Positions 1 through 6,429 of a DNA stretch of 13,474 nucleotides are shown piece after piece. The stretch comes from CAZSWR01 sp964610885 (GTDB taxonomy: Bacteria; Bacteroidota; Ignavibacteria; Kapaibacteriales; UBA2268): assembly GCA_964610885.1 (NCBI GenBank), contig CAZSWR010000091.1, positions 1 through 13,474 on the forward strand, given 5' to 3'. Made by a program: the position numbers and the translations under genes. The notes below the pieces were generated by a model, which did not search any database, was not told where the DNA came from, and saw only the letters and a list, made by a program, of their open reading frames with translations. The number at the start of each line of letters is the position of its first letter. Within the stretch, counting starts at the first letter, position 1.

Positions 1-43
1 CAAACGCAAAGGCGATCAACCCAGATTTGTAAAACTTTTTCAT
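1..43 (-). CDS. 5' end of a gene with signal peptide (partial)
   Basis: An ATG at 43 reading leftwards gives MKKFYKSGLIAFAF and runs off the window edge. A positively charged start followed by a hydrophobic stretch is typical of a Sec signal peptide, so the product is probably exported. A GGAGGT ribosome site (47-52 on the plus strand) sits 3-4 bases before the ATG, which supports a real start. Only 14 codons are visible, so the function cannot be inferred. It lies 324 bases downstream of the transporter gene in the same direction and probably has its own promoter. Confidence 0.7.
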   Translation of the reverse strand, partial: MKKFYKSGLIAFAF

Positions 44-91
44 TGTACCTCCAAAAAAACTAAAATTACTTTTATTTTACTACTCTATCTT

Positions 92-99
92 CAAAAGTA
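92..99 (-). promoter_or_regulatory. possible Bacteroidota-type -7 box
   Basis: Read on the minus strand this is TACTTTTG, matching the TAnnTTTG -7 consensus known from Bacteroidetes. It lies about 50 bases before the ATG at 43. No convincing -33 TTG is present at the usual distance, so this is a weak call. Confidence 0.25.
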
Positions 100-195
100 T
101 CATTCACTTGCTCTATCGCGGCGACTCATTACATCATTCTGTTTTCAACTCTTTGGCTCTGTGTTCCTCAACGTTTACACTCTGCCTTATCTCAA

Positions 196-220
196 TAACA
201 AATAATTACGTTATTTGTTA
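196..220. repeat. perfect 10-bp inverted repeat, 5-base loop
   Basis: The arms TAACAAATAA (196-205) and TTATTTGTTA (211-220) are perfectly complementary around ttacg. The site is AT-rich and has no T-run on the minus-strand side, so it is not a classical terminator. It could be an operator for the gene starting at 43 or a weak 3' hairpin for the transporter. It is the only clear structure in the 324-base gap at 44-367; the rest of that gap is AT-rich sequence with homopolymer runs and no gene. Confidence 0.5.
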
Positions 221-367
221 CAAAAAACTTTAACAATATAAATATTTTTTTTGAATTTCATTAGCTCTTTTTTTTACACATAGTTAGATTAAACCATATT
301 CAGAAATTTAGATAAAAAATTCAACTCCAATTTCAAGCCATTTCATTATTATGCTATAAAAAATTCT

Positions 368-1771
368 CTACTTTTTTCTAATCAAAAAGCGTTGATACGC
401 AAGCAATCCCGCGATACACAACACACCGATCGAACTAAAAACTAACCAAAGCGATGTGGGGTCTGCCTGGGCCTGAATCTCCGCCCGCCCGAGTCCGATC
501 GACTCGGCTGCTTTTATGGCGGCGTCTGCCCCACCTCCTGCCGATAGCAATATTGATTGCCCCGCCTGTTCCAATTTGGCGCGGACGAAGGCAATCATCG
601 GATTGTCGACGAAGCCAACATAGAGGTTGGCACCGATGATGCCGCCAAAGAAAGATCCGAACACACCATAAAGAAACCCAAATCCCATATACGTCGCTTT
701 TTTGTCCTCAGGCGCCAGAAGCCCAAGGTACGAAATAAATTTCGGATGCGCAGTCATCTCGCCTGTCGAGAAAATAATGATGCCTGTCAAGAATATCCAA
801 ATGCTCGTCCCTAAGGATAGAATCGCCATGCCAAGTGTGGCCATTGCAATACCGACGAGCATCGTCGGCAGGGCGCGAGTGTTCTTCACGAGAGACGAAA
901 TCCAGAGTTGGAGCATAATGATTGTTCCGGCATTGATCACCGTTACGTGTTCGATGTCGAATTTCCAACTTGTCCCGAAAAGCGAATTGACAAACGTATT
1001 GAGCGGCGTAGGATCCACAAAGGCCTTAACATACCAAAGTACGCTGTCGAACATTTGGAAATAAAGAATCCAAAACCATGAATAGATGAACACGAAGAGT
1101 ATGAAACGCCAATCCTTCAGCACCAGCCAGATTTTCAAGAATATCTCTTCAAGTATTTTCAGGAAAGGGACACTGAGCTTCTCTTCCCTTGCCGGTTCTT
1201 TGTATATGAAAATGGTTGGCAGCAGCATCGCGCCAGTGCAAATACCGGCGGCAATAAGAACATAAGACCAATCCATAGATTTCAGTATCGGCACGAGTAT
1301 CAGTGGGAAAAGAAATGCTCCAAGGTTGATCGTCCAATAGAAAATCCCGAAACCGAGAGTCGATGTGCGCTCGTCGGTAACCTTTGCAATCGTGCCGGAA
1401 ATTACCGGTTTGAACGTCCCGGCGCCAATTCCCATGACCACCAACGCAATGAAAACTGCATTGTAGTCCGTAACCTGGCTCGTGGCCAAATATCCCAAGC
1501 CAAGCAGGGAAAAGGCAATCATCAAGGTCTTGCGGTAGCCCATACGGTCGGCAATCGCACCGGTCAGTATCGGCAGGAAATAGAGCAGCGGCTGAATTGT
1601 ACCTTTGATCAGCCCAACATCTGTTTTGGCAAAGCCGAGCTGGTCGGTCATATAGACCGAAAGGATGCTCATCACGCCGTAGTAGCTGCCGCGCTCGAAA
1701 AACTCGAATATTATTGCTATGTAATACGTAAATGGAAAGTCTCTGAATGTTGCTTTCTTTGCGCTTGGCAT
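368..1771 (-). CDS. POT/PTR-family MFS transporter
   Basis: This is a 467-aa polytopic inner-membrane protein of the major facilitator superfamily, most like proton-coupled oligopeptide transporters. The POT motif ExxERxxYYG is present as EFFERGSYYG (residues 23-32). An MFS motif-A-like loop GAIADRMGYRKTL follows at 71-83. The PTR-type segment FYWTINLGAF is near 144-153, and a late GEMTAHPKF...LAPEDKKATYMG segment resembles the family's TM10 region. About 12 hydrophobic segments are apparent, plus an Ala/Gly-rich insertion near the C-terminus. The start at 1771 is chosen because GGAG lies 5 bases upstream (1777-1780) and POT proteins normally begin just before this first helix. The open frame continues upstream only because the preceding DUF2007 gene has lost its frame. 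The likely role is proton-driven uptake of small peptides; the substrate is not provable from sequence. Confidence 0.9.
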   Translation of the reverse strand: MPSAKKATFRDFPFTYYIAIIFEFFERGSYYGVMSILSVYMTDQLGFAKTDVGLIKGTIQPLLYFLPILTGAIADRMGYRKTLMIAFSLLGLGYLATSQVTDYNAVFIALVVMGIGAGTFKPVISGTIAKVTDERTSTLGFGIFYWTINLGAFLFPLILVPILKSMDWSYVLIAAGICTGAMLLPTIFIYKEPAREEKLSVPFLKILEEIFLKIWLVLKDWRFILFVFIYSWFWILYFQMFDSVLWYVKAFVDPTPLNTFVNSLFGTSWKFDIEHVTVINAGTIIMLQLWISSLVKNTRALPTMLVGIAMATLGMAILSLGTSIWIFLTGIIIFSTGEMTAHPKFISYLGLLAPEDKKATYMGFGFLYGVFGSFFGGIIGANLYVGFVDNPMIAFVRAKLEQAGQSILLSAGGGADAAIKAAESIGLGRAEIQAQADPTSLWLVFSSIGVLCIAGLLAYQRFLIRKK

Positions 1772-1776
1772 TATTT

Positions 1777-1780
1777 CTCC
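1777..1780 (-). promoter_or_regulatory. ribosome binding site deciding the transporter start
   Basis: GGAG on the minus strand lies 5 bases before the ATG at 1771. It argues that the transporter is translated separately and is not naturally fused to the DUF2007 domain. Confidence 0.75.
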
Positions 1781-1787
1781 TGATTTA

Positions 1788-2200
1788 TTAAAACTTGCAA
1801 TGACAATCTTGGCATACATGAACCATGGCAGTGTTCGTTGTCCCGAGGCCGAACAAGGCATAGAATACCATAGAATCGATTTCATGAATCCAGGTTTTTC
1901 TATCAAATTTGTAGAACCGCATTTGGGGCAGCTAACCGAACTGACTCGATTGCTCGTTGCATTCAGAAGGCGCAAGACACTTTCGGCATCTCTCCGCCTG
2001 ACGTGCAGTTTTATACAATTCGAGGCGCCGCCAGTCGGCAGATTCAGCGATGTAACATTCATATCCGAAAGGAAAAATTCATACCCAGCATCGGCAATCA
2101 TCGAAGCCTCAATTTCGGCGGTTTCGTTCGAAATATAGCTTTTAATCGCAATAATTTCATTTGCTGTGGTATTCTGTTTATTCGTGTTATCCGATTTCAT
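1788..2200 (-). pseudogene. DUF2007/zinc-ribbon protein, frameshifted
   Basis: Residues 20-82 resemble the small alpha/beta DUF2007 family (putative signal-transducing proteins): IKSYISNETAEIEASMIADAG, then IKLHVRRRDAESVLRLLN. A CPKCGS half zinc ribbon follows at 91-96. In the annotated frame the second Cys pair is missing and the frame runs into the transporter. Re-reading one base back after the codon at 1865-1867 gives FYALFGLG...VCQDCHCKF and then TAA at 1788-1790. That restores a second CxxC and a 137-aa protein ending 16 bases before the transporter ATG. A single base has most likely been lost from a T run near 1863-1867, or the sequence has an error there. No slippery heptamer is obvious. 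No strong Shine-Dalgarno site precedes the ATG at 2200. The gene probably forms an operon with the transporter; its molecular role is unknown. Confidence 0.8.
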
Positions 2201-2252
2201 ATTTTTAATATAAGAATAAATCTATTAATTTTTTACTTCAATTTCATTATTT

Positions 2253-2330
2253 CGCTGTCCTTGGAGAATAAAGTGGCAGCGCAATGATGAAAGGAAATAT
2301 GAACAAGAAATCATTTTTTGCTTTTATTAG
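2253..2330 (+). repeat. inverted-repeat arm R1 flanking the lipoprotein cluster
   Basis: The arm starts with a hairpin at 2253-2281 (CGCTG...CAGCG, continuing through CTT/AAG with one bulged T). A gene-start-like stretch follows. Positions 2286-2315 match the minus strand at 6319-6290 at 28 of 30 bases (GATGAAAGGAAA-n-ATGAACAAGAA-n-TCATT), and weaker similarity extends to about 2330. The arm overlaps the 145-base gap between lipoprotein B and the DUF2007 gene. For B the hairpin could also act as a 3' stem, but no T-run follows it. Confidence 0.7.
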
Positions 2331-2345
2331 TATTCATTTCCTGAA

Positions 2346-3023
2346 TCAATACTTGAGCACTATCTCAACTTCTTTAATCAACCAAGGTATTCCAGTCCGA
2401 TCATAAGCACGAGCAACGGCGGTATCGGAACAGTAGCGATATACGACTCTATCGCGATAGCACTTTGGCATACCGTAATAATTGTCAATCGAGAACACAA
2501 CAATTTCTTTGTATGCTCGGAAATAAAGCAAAGATAGATCTTTGTTAATAATGATTCCTCCATTATTATAAGACATGTCTATGCTATCTCTGGATTGGAC
2601 AACACCAGAAAATGCACTCGAGAATGAAAAATTGTTTTGGGGCGCAACGATAGAGCAACTCTTGAAATTCGTCTCTGGGAAATGCACCACAAACGGAATC
2701 GTACTTTCCCGGCCTTGATTCAAGACAATTGTAACGGAATCAGTCGAATGGAGAACGCGCGCCTGTACAATCACAGCGGTGCTGTCGGCCACTAAGAAGT
2801 CGGTGCGTTCGACAGTATCGAATAAAACTTTCCGAATTGTGTCTTGGCGCGGATCGAAATTCTGAATAAAAATTGTAACCGTGTCATAGACGAATACAGA
2901 ATCCTGAAGAGTCCCTATTATCTCGAAACTCTTTTCTGGAATTATTGGGGCAACCGATTCCTTTTTGCATGACGTAAAAAACATCAAGGGAGTTAGCAGA
3001 ACGAATAATAATACTTTTTTCAT
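2346..3023 (-). CDS. lipoprotein B, one Ig-like domain (unknown function)
   Basis: This 225-aa predicted lipoprotein has a hydrophobic signal ending in FTSC with Cys19, followed by KK. Residues about 32-118 resemble the first domain of the neighbouring A lipoproteins (SFEIIGTLQDS...DTVTIFIQNF versus EFELIRIAEDS...DTISFLMKNF). The alternating beta pattern looks IPT/TIG-like. The C-terminal half is beta-rich with a SLLYFRAY stretch recalling KLLYFTYE in A1. B therefore looks like an A protein without the two middle Ig-like repeats. The start lies 11 bases after the stop of A1, and the junction TTTGAATGAAAGA recurs after A2, so A and B form an operon unit. I do not recognise a named family; a cell-envelope or surface role is inferred only from the lipobox. 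Confidence 0.75.
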   Translation of the reverse strand: MKKVLLFVLLTPLMFFTSCKKESVAPIIPEKSFEIIGTLQDSVFVYDTVTIFIQNFDPRQDTIRKVLFDTVERTDFLVADSTAVIVQARVLHSTDSVTIVLNQGRESTIPFVVHFPETNFKSCSIVAPQNNFSFSSAFSGVVQSRDSIDMSYNNGGIIINKDLSLLYFRAYKEIVVFSIDNYYGMPKCYRDRVVYRYCSDTAVARAYDRTGIPWLIKEVEIVLKY

Positions 3024-3034
3024 ATTCTACTCTT

Positions 3035-4345
3035 TCATTCAAAACTAATATCAATCACATCCGAACAAGAATAAGTTACAGTACTATGAATTTCGCCAGA
3101 CATACGATCCGTCCAAGATTCATTTGATTTGGTATTAATCAAAAGTGGATATTTAAAGTAGTAATGAGGATTCGTTCCCGTATTCGTTGGCCAAATTGAT
3201 AGAGGCTTTGAACGATATTCATTAAGCTCTTCTTCTCTATTATAACCTCTGGAATATGTATCATTTTCATAAGTAAAATAAAGCAATTTACCGCGTGAGG
3301 TAAACCGTAATTCAAGATAAATGCGACCATATGACCATCCAACATCATAAATCGAATCGCATTTTATTACATAATTATTGGTTGTACTTTCTCTTTGTAT
3401 TTGGACCTTCAATTGCCCTCCATGCGGATCTGTCATGTTTACATATGTATATTTACTTAAATCAAGCTCGGCGGGGAGAGTTGTTCCCAAATTGAATTGT
3501 TTCACGTCGGAAGGCATACCTAAGTATTTGACTTGCAGTGTGTTTGTTTGAGTATTAGAGGGTATTCGAACAATAACGAAATCTTTACCACTCGCTAAGT
3601 CTCTGTACTGCGAATCTGGCTGTGTGGATATTCCGCCGATTATTATTTCAAGAATAGGGTCATAATCCATATTCACGTTATTAACGGCGAACCGTAGGAT
3701 ATCGTCTGGATATTTCACTGCGCTTTCAATATCCGTGATTTCGATTCTTCGAGCGCCGGCAAGCCTCTGGATGTATGTATTGGAAACCCTCCCATACGAC
3801 TCTATGTAAATGTTGCAATCAGTAATTCCTTGGGGCACTTTGAAAAGAATCTTATCACCAGGCATGACCTGATAGTTCTCGACCTTGACTCCTCCGGCAT
3901 AGATTGCCATACTGTCGTCAGCCATATCTTTTCTGTTTCTGATGCTAATCGTAAGGTTATCCTGAAAGAACACGCTATCCTTATCGGAACTTAATATCTC
4001 GATAGGGCATACTTTGATATTTCGGTTAAATATTTCCTTCCCTTGCATCATTGCAACCACATGGCCTTGTACGGCTTTTTTAGGCACTTCGACTTTGAGC
4101 CGATTTGGTGACATCGCATAGAAGTTTGAAGGGAAACCATCGATAAAAAACTTCAGAGTGGAATCAGACTTCTCAAAGTTTTTCATAAGAAAGCTAATAG
4201 TATCGGTTGCCAAGCAACTATCTTCGGCTATGCGAATAAGCTCGAATTCGGATGTTTCGACGATTGCCGTCGGCTCCGTTTCTTTGCATGATGAAAACAA
4301 AATGCAAATCGAAATCCAGACAAACGATTTAAATATTTCTCTCAT
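3035..4345 (-). CDS. lipoprotein A1, three Ig-like repeats (unknown function)
   Basis: This 436-aa predicted lipoprotein has the lipobox FSSC with Cys20, followed by KETE. A Lys-acidic stretch after the Cys recalls surface-export signals in Bacteroidota, but that is speculative here. Three roughly 80-residue beta-rich repeats follow at about 33-112, 115-196 and 199-288. The second carries DSVFFQDNLTISIRN...IYAGGVKV...VPQGI, an IPT/TIG-like pattern. A unique beta-rich C-terminal domain covers 295-436 with KLLYFTYE and LSIWPTN. The ATG at 4345 is chosen because the signal peptide begins there and AGGTG lies 5 bases upstream; an in-frame GTG 17 codons earlier would bury the signal. It is the same length as A2 and about 60% identical by eye. 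It is the first gene of the A1-B pair. Confidence 0.8.
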   Translation of the reverse strand: MREIFKSFVWISICILFSSCKETEPTAIVETSEFELIRIAEDSCLATDTISFLMKNFEKSDSTLKFFIDGFPSNFYAMSPNRLKVEVPKKAVQGHVVAMMQGKEIFNRNIKVCPIEILSSDKDSVFFQDNLTISIRNRKDMADDSMAIYAGGVKVENYQVMPGDKILFKVPQGITDCNIYIESYGRVSNTYIQRLAGARRIEITDIESAVKYPDDILRFAVNNVNMDYDPILEIIIGGISTQPDSQYRDLASGKDFVIVRIPSNTQTNTLQVKYLGMPSDVKQFNLGTTLPAELDLSKYTYVNMTDPHGGQLKVQIQRESTTNNYVIKCDSIYDVGWSYGRIYLELRFTSRGKLLYFTYENDTYSRGYNREEELNEYRSKPLSIWPTNTGTNPHYYFKYPLLINTKSNESWTDRMSGEIHSTVTYSCSDVIDISFE

Positions 4346-4407
4346 TGTAGCACCTATATTACTTATGTGATGTAATAGGAATTGCATCTCTTCCACAAAG
4401 TGTATTA
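4346..4407 (-). promoter_or_regulatory. conserved 5' leader of A1
   Basis: These 62 bases immediately upstream of the A1 ATG match 6170-6231 upstream of A2 at 60 positions without gaps. They contain AGGTG before the ATG and remain open in the A1 frame. They are far more conserved than the coding sequence that follows, so they probably hold a shared 5' UTR and regulatory signal. Confidence 0.65.
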
Positions 4408-4501
4408 ATCAATAACAACATACCAATATTTTTTCTATTTAGCAAATATATTTTTGCACTAACATATTCACCATCACAGATAATTCGATTCATCGCTATA
4501 T

Positions 4502-4556
4502 TGAGTGGGCAATGCAACCACTCACTTCCGCGGTCACTGAGCTGGTCGAAGTGTCC
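4502..4556. repeat. two adjacent hairpins, REP-like palindrome
   Basis: The first hairpin is TGAGTGG (4502-4508) with CCACTCA (4518-4524). The second is GGTCACT (4532-4538) with AGTGTCC (4550-4556), with one T-T mismatch around the loop gagctggtcga. From memory, the second resembles the CACTGAGCTTGTCGAAGTG-type palindrome dispersed in many bacterial genomes. They sit in the 385-base gap between the A1 start and the remnant at 4731-4850, which contains no intact gene. Confidence 0.6.
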
Positions 4557-4613
4557 CCTAATGTATGAGTACTTCTTTGACCTATTTAACTACTAGAGAA
4601 TCATGGTATTGCC

Positions 4614-4641
4614 CGAAGTAAGGGGCGAGGTTACTTCGCCC
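4614..4641. repeat. GC-rich overlapping inverted repeats
   Basis: CGAAGTAA (4614-4621) pairs perfectly with TTACTTCG (4631-4638) around ggggcgagg. An alternative stem pairs GGGCGA (4623-4628) with TCGCCC (4636-4641). The two stems are mutually exclusive. A CCCTCACA word follows the structure and recurs near 4705-4712. No T-run follows, so this is not a typical terminator. Confidence 0.45.
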
Positions 4642-4730
4642 TCACATTTTGTATTATTGCGAAAAGAAAGAAATCCTAAATTATTAATGTTATATTTGAC
4701 TGCACCCTCACAAAATAGCGAAGCCCCATA

Positions 4731-4850
4731 CTATCCTTGTATTGAAAAACTCTTGAACCTCGTCCCAAGGAAATGCACCACAAATTGTTTTTGTAAATGA
4801 TTCAATTCTGCAAGGTGTAAAATCCACAAAGGCAGACAGACTGAAATCAT
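4731..4850 (-). pseudogene. remnant of a second lipoprotein B gene
   Basis: This short frame (39 codons, ATG to TAG) begins 8 bases after the stop of A2, just as B begins 11 bases after A1. Its second half reads FVVHFLGTRFKSFSI, matching FVVHFPETNFKSCSI of lipoprotein B. The DNA from TTTGTGGTGCATTTCC onwards is also clearly alike (compare about 2645-2695). An LN(H/Q) a few codons upstream lines up as well. The signal peptide, most of the Ig-like domain and the whole C-terminal half are gone. It is best read as the decayed B copy of the duplicated A+B unit; translation as a 39-aa peptide cannot be excluded. Confidence 0.7.
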
Positions 4851-4858
4851 TGTTTCTT

Positions 4859-6169
4859 TCATTCAAAGGATAAATCGATAATATTTGAGTTGCTATTATT
4901 AACTGTACTATAAGTATTGCCTGATCTATGATCCGTCGTAGTTGTCGTTGTTTTGATATTAATTAAGCATGGAAAATCGAAATAGTAATGGGGGTTCGTT
5001 TCGGGATTCGTAGGCCAAACCGATAGAGGATTTGAAACATATTCAATATTGCTTTCTTCTTTGTTATATTCATATTCAGTAAAAATGTCATTATATGAAA
5101 AATAGAGCAACTCCCCTCGAAAGCTAATATTCAGTTGAAGATGCAAGGAACCACTCCCCAAGCTAGAGCCAAAAACAGAATCGCATTTTACTATATAAAA
5201 TTTATATGAACTCTCCTTGGAAAGAGTAAACCTTATATGCAATCCTTGTGGGTTTGTCATATTTACATATTTATATTTACTTAAATCAAGTTCAGCTGGG
5301 AGCGCCAGACCCAAGTTGAATTGTTTCACTTCAGAAAATGCTCCTAAGTATTTGATTTGAAGGGTGTTTGTTTGAGTATTATGTGGAATTCGAACAATTA
5401 AATACTCTTTACCAGTCCACCCATCTCTGTATCGAGCATATGGATGGGTAGATATTCCTCCAATATAGATTTGTATAGTTGAGTCAAAATCGAAACTTAG
5501 ATTTTTTACTTCGAACCGAAGATAATCGTCTGGGTATTTAATACTGTTTTCAATATTAGTAATTTCGAGTCTTCGAGTGCCGGCAAGCTTTTGGTTGTAT
5601 ATATTGGAAACTCTCCCATAAGATTCTATATAAACATTACAATCAGTAATGCCCTGGGGTATCTGGAAAGATATTTTTTCATTATTCTGAATTTTAAAAT
5701 TTTCAATCTTGACACCACCGGCATAGAGCGCAATACTGTCGTCAGCTATTTCTTGTTTGTTTCTAATATAAATTGTAATGTTGTCCTGAAAGAAAACGCT
5801 ATCCTTGTTTGAACCATATATATCAATAGGGCACACTTTGATATTTCTACTAAATATTTCTTTACAGCGCAATAAAGCTGTTACATGGCCCTGGACGGCC
5901 TTTTGGGGTACTTCGACTCTGAGCTGACTTGGTGTTAATTCGAAATATTTCGATGGAATTCCATCGATAAAGATCTTGAGTGTTGAGTCGTTCTCTACAT
6001 ATTTATTCATCAATAGAGTTATTTGATCAGTTGCTAAGCAACTGTCTTCAACTATGCGAATGAATTCGTAACCGGGAGTTTCTACAATTGCTACCGGCCC
6101 AGTATCTTTGCAAGAATTAAAAGCAATACAAATTAGAACACAGATAAACGATAAAATTTTTTCTCTCAT
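4859..6169 (-). CDS. lipoprotein A2, paralogue of A1 (unknown function)
   Basis: This 436-aa predicted lipoprotein is exactly as long as A1. The signal begins MREKILSFICVLICIAFNSC with Cys20, followed by KDTG. The layout matches A1: three Ig-like beta repeats over about residues 33-288, including DSVFFQDNITIYIRN and the shared PQGITDCN(I/V)YIESYGRVSN region, then a C-terminal domain with ELLYFSYN and LSVWPTN. The two proteins are most alike in repeats 1-3 and least alike after about residue 305, where A2 carries a Thr run near 408-413. The ATG at 6169 is chosen for the signal peptide and the AGGTG site 5 bases upstream. It is followed by the B remnant. It is the upstream member of a tandem duplication; its role is unknown and probably at the envelope. 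Confidence 0.8.
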   Translation of the reverse strand: MREKILSFICVLICIAFNSCKDTGPVAIVETPGYEFIRIVEDSCLATDQITLLMNKYVENDSTLKIFIDGIPSKYFELTPSQLRVEVPQKAVQGHVTALLRCKEIFSRNIKVCPIDIYGSNKDSVFFQDNITIYIRNKQEIADDSIALYAGGVKIENFKIQNNEKISFQIPQGITDCNVYIESYGRVSNIYNQKLAGTRRLEITNIENSIKYPDDYLRFEVKNLSFDFDSTIQIYIGGISTHPYARYRDGWTGKEYLIVRIPHNTQTNTLQIKYLGAFSEVKQFNLGLALPAELDLSKYKYVNMTNPQGLHIRFTLSKESSYKFYIVKCDSVFGSSLGSGSLHLQLNISFRGELLYFSYNDIFTEYEYNKEESNIEYVSNPLSVWPTNPETNPHYYFDFPCLINIKTTTTTTDHRSGNTYSTVNNSNSNIIDLSFE

Positions 6170-6233
6170 TGTAGCACCTATAAAACTTATGTGATGTAAT
6201 AGGAATTGCATCTCTTCCACAAAGTGTATTATA
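6170..6233 (-). promoter_or_regulatory. conserved 5' leader of A2 with TATAAT box
   Basis: Positions 6170-6231 match the A1 leader at 60 of 62 bases. On the minus strand a TATAAT (6233-6228) lies at the outer edge, which would put a transcript start near 6220 and a leader of about 50 bases. A1 has TTAATA in the equivalent place, and no good -35 was found, so the promoter call is tentative. Confidence 0.45.
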
Positions 6234-6274
6234 ATGTAATTTACAATTATTTTGAATATTTAGCAAGTTTTATT

Positions 6275-6357
6275 TCTAATATAAGGAATAATGAATTCTT
6301 GTTCATCTTTCCTTTCATCTTTTCGCTGCCCTTGAAAAACAAAGTGGCAGTCGCCAC
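6275..6357 (-). repeat. inverted-repeat arm R2 flanking the lipoprotein cluster
   Basis: This is the minus-strand counterpart of 2253-2330. The hairpin CTGCCCTT (6326-6333) with AAGTGGCAG (6342-6350) is followed by the 30-base core at 6319-6290, which differs from R1 at two positions, and then weaker similarity to a TATTAG near 6275. The core reads like a gene start (ATGAAAGGAAAGATGAACAAG...) but the frame stops after about 23 codons. Confidence 0.7.
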
Positions 6358-6368
6358 CTTATAAACGC

Positions 6369-6407
6369 ATCAAGGCCCGATCGCTGCGAGAGCGAACGGG
6401 CCTTGAT
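6369..6407 (-). terminator. nested hairpin downstream of the T9SS gene
   Basis: ATCAAGGCCCG (6369-6379) pairs perfectly with CGGGCCTTGAT (6397-6407). Inside it TCGCT (6381-6385) pairs with AGCGA (6391-6395), separated by one A-A mismatch, with loop gcgag. The stem starts 22 bases after the stop of the 1808-aa gene. It is strong enough to be a terminator although the T-tract is poor. It should insulate the lipoprotein cluster from read-through. Confidence 0.7.
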
Positions 6408-6429
6408 ATTAGCATTCGTATTTGGACGA

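Noticed and set aside
702..1064. 120-aa plus-strand frame
   Set aside because: It is antisense to conserved transmembrane segments of the transporter, with no ribosome site or recognisable family.
368..2200. A single 610-aa DUF2007-MFS fusion protein
   Set aside because: The second half of the zinc ribbon and its stop codon exist one frame away, and the transporter has its own GGAG-ATG start, so two genes joined by an indel explain it better.
2285..2409. Short plus-strand frame beginning MKGNMNKKSFFAF-like
   Set aside because: It looks like a signal-peptide gene start, but it runs antisense into the end of lipoprotein B and stops quickly. I treat it as part of the inverted-repeat arm, probably a truncated gene start.
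4346..4396. GTG start 17 codons upstream for A1 (and the same for A2 at 6220)
   Set aside because: The signal peptide and lipobox fit the internal ATG preceded by AGGTG; the extension would bury the signal.
4603..4800. 65-aa plus-strand frame between the A paralogues
   Set aside because: It is made of the hairpin patch plus the antisense of the B remnant, so it is not an independent gene.
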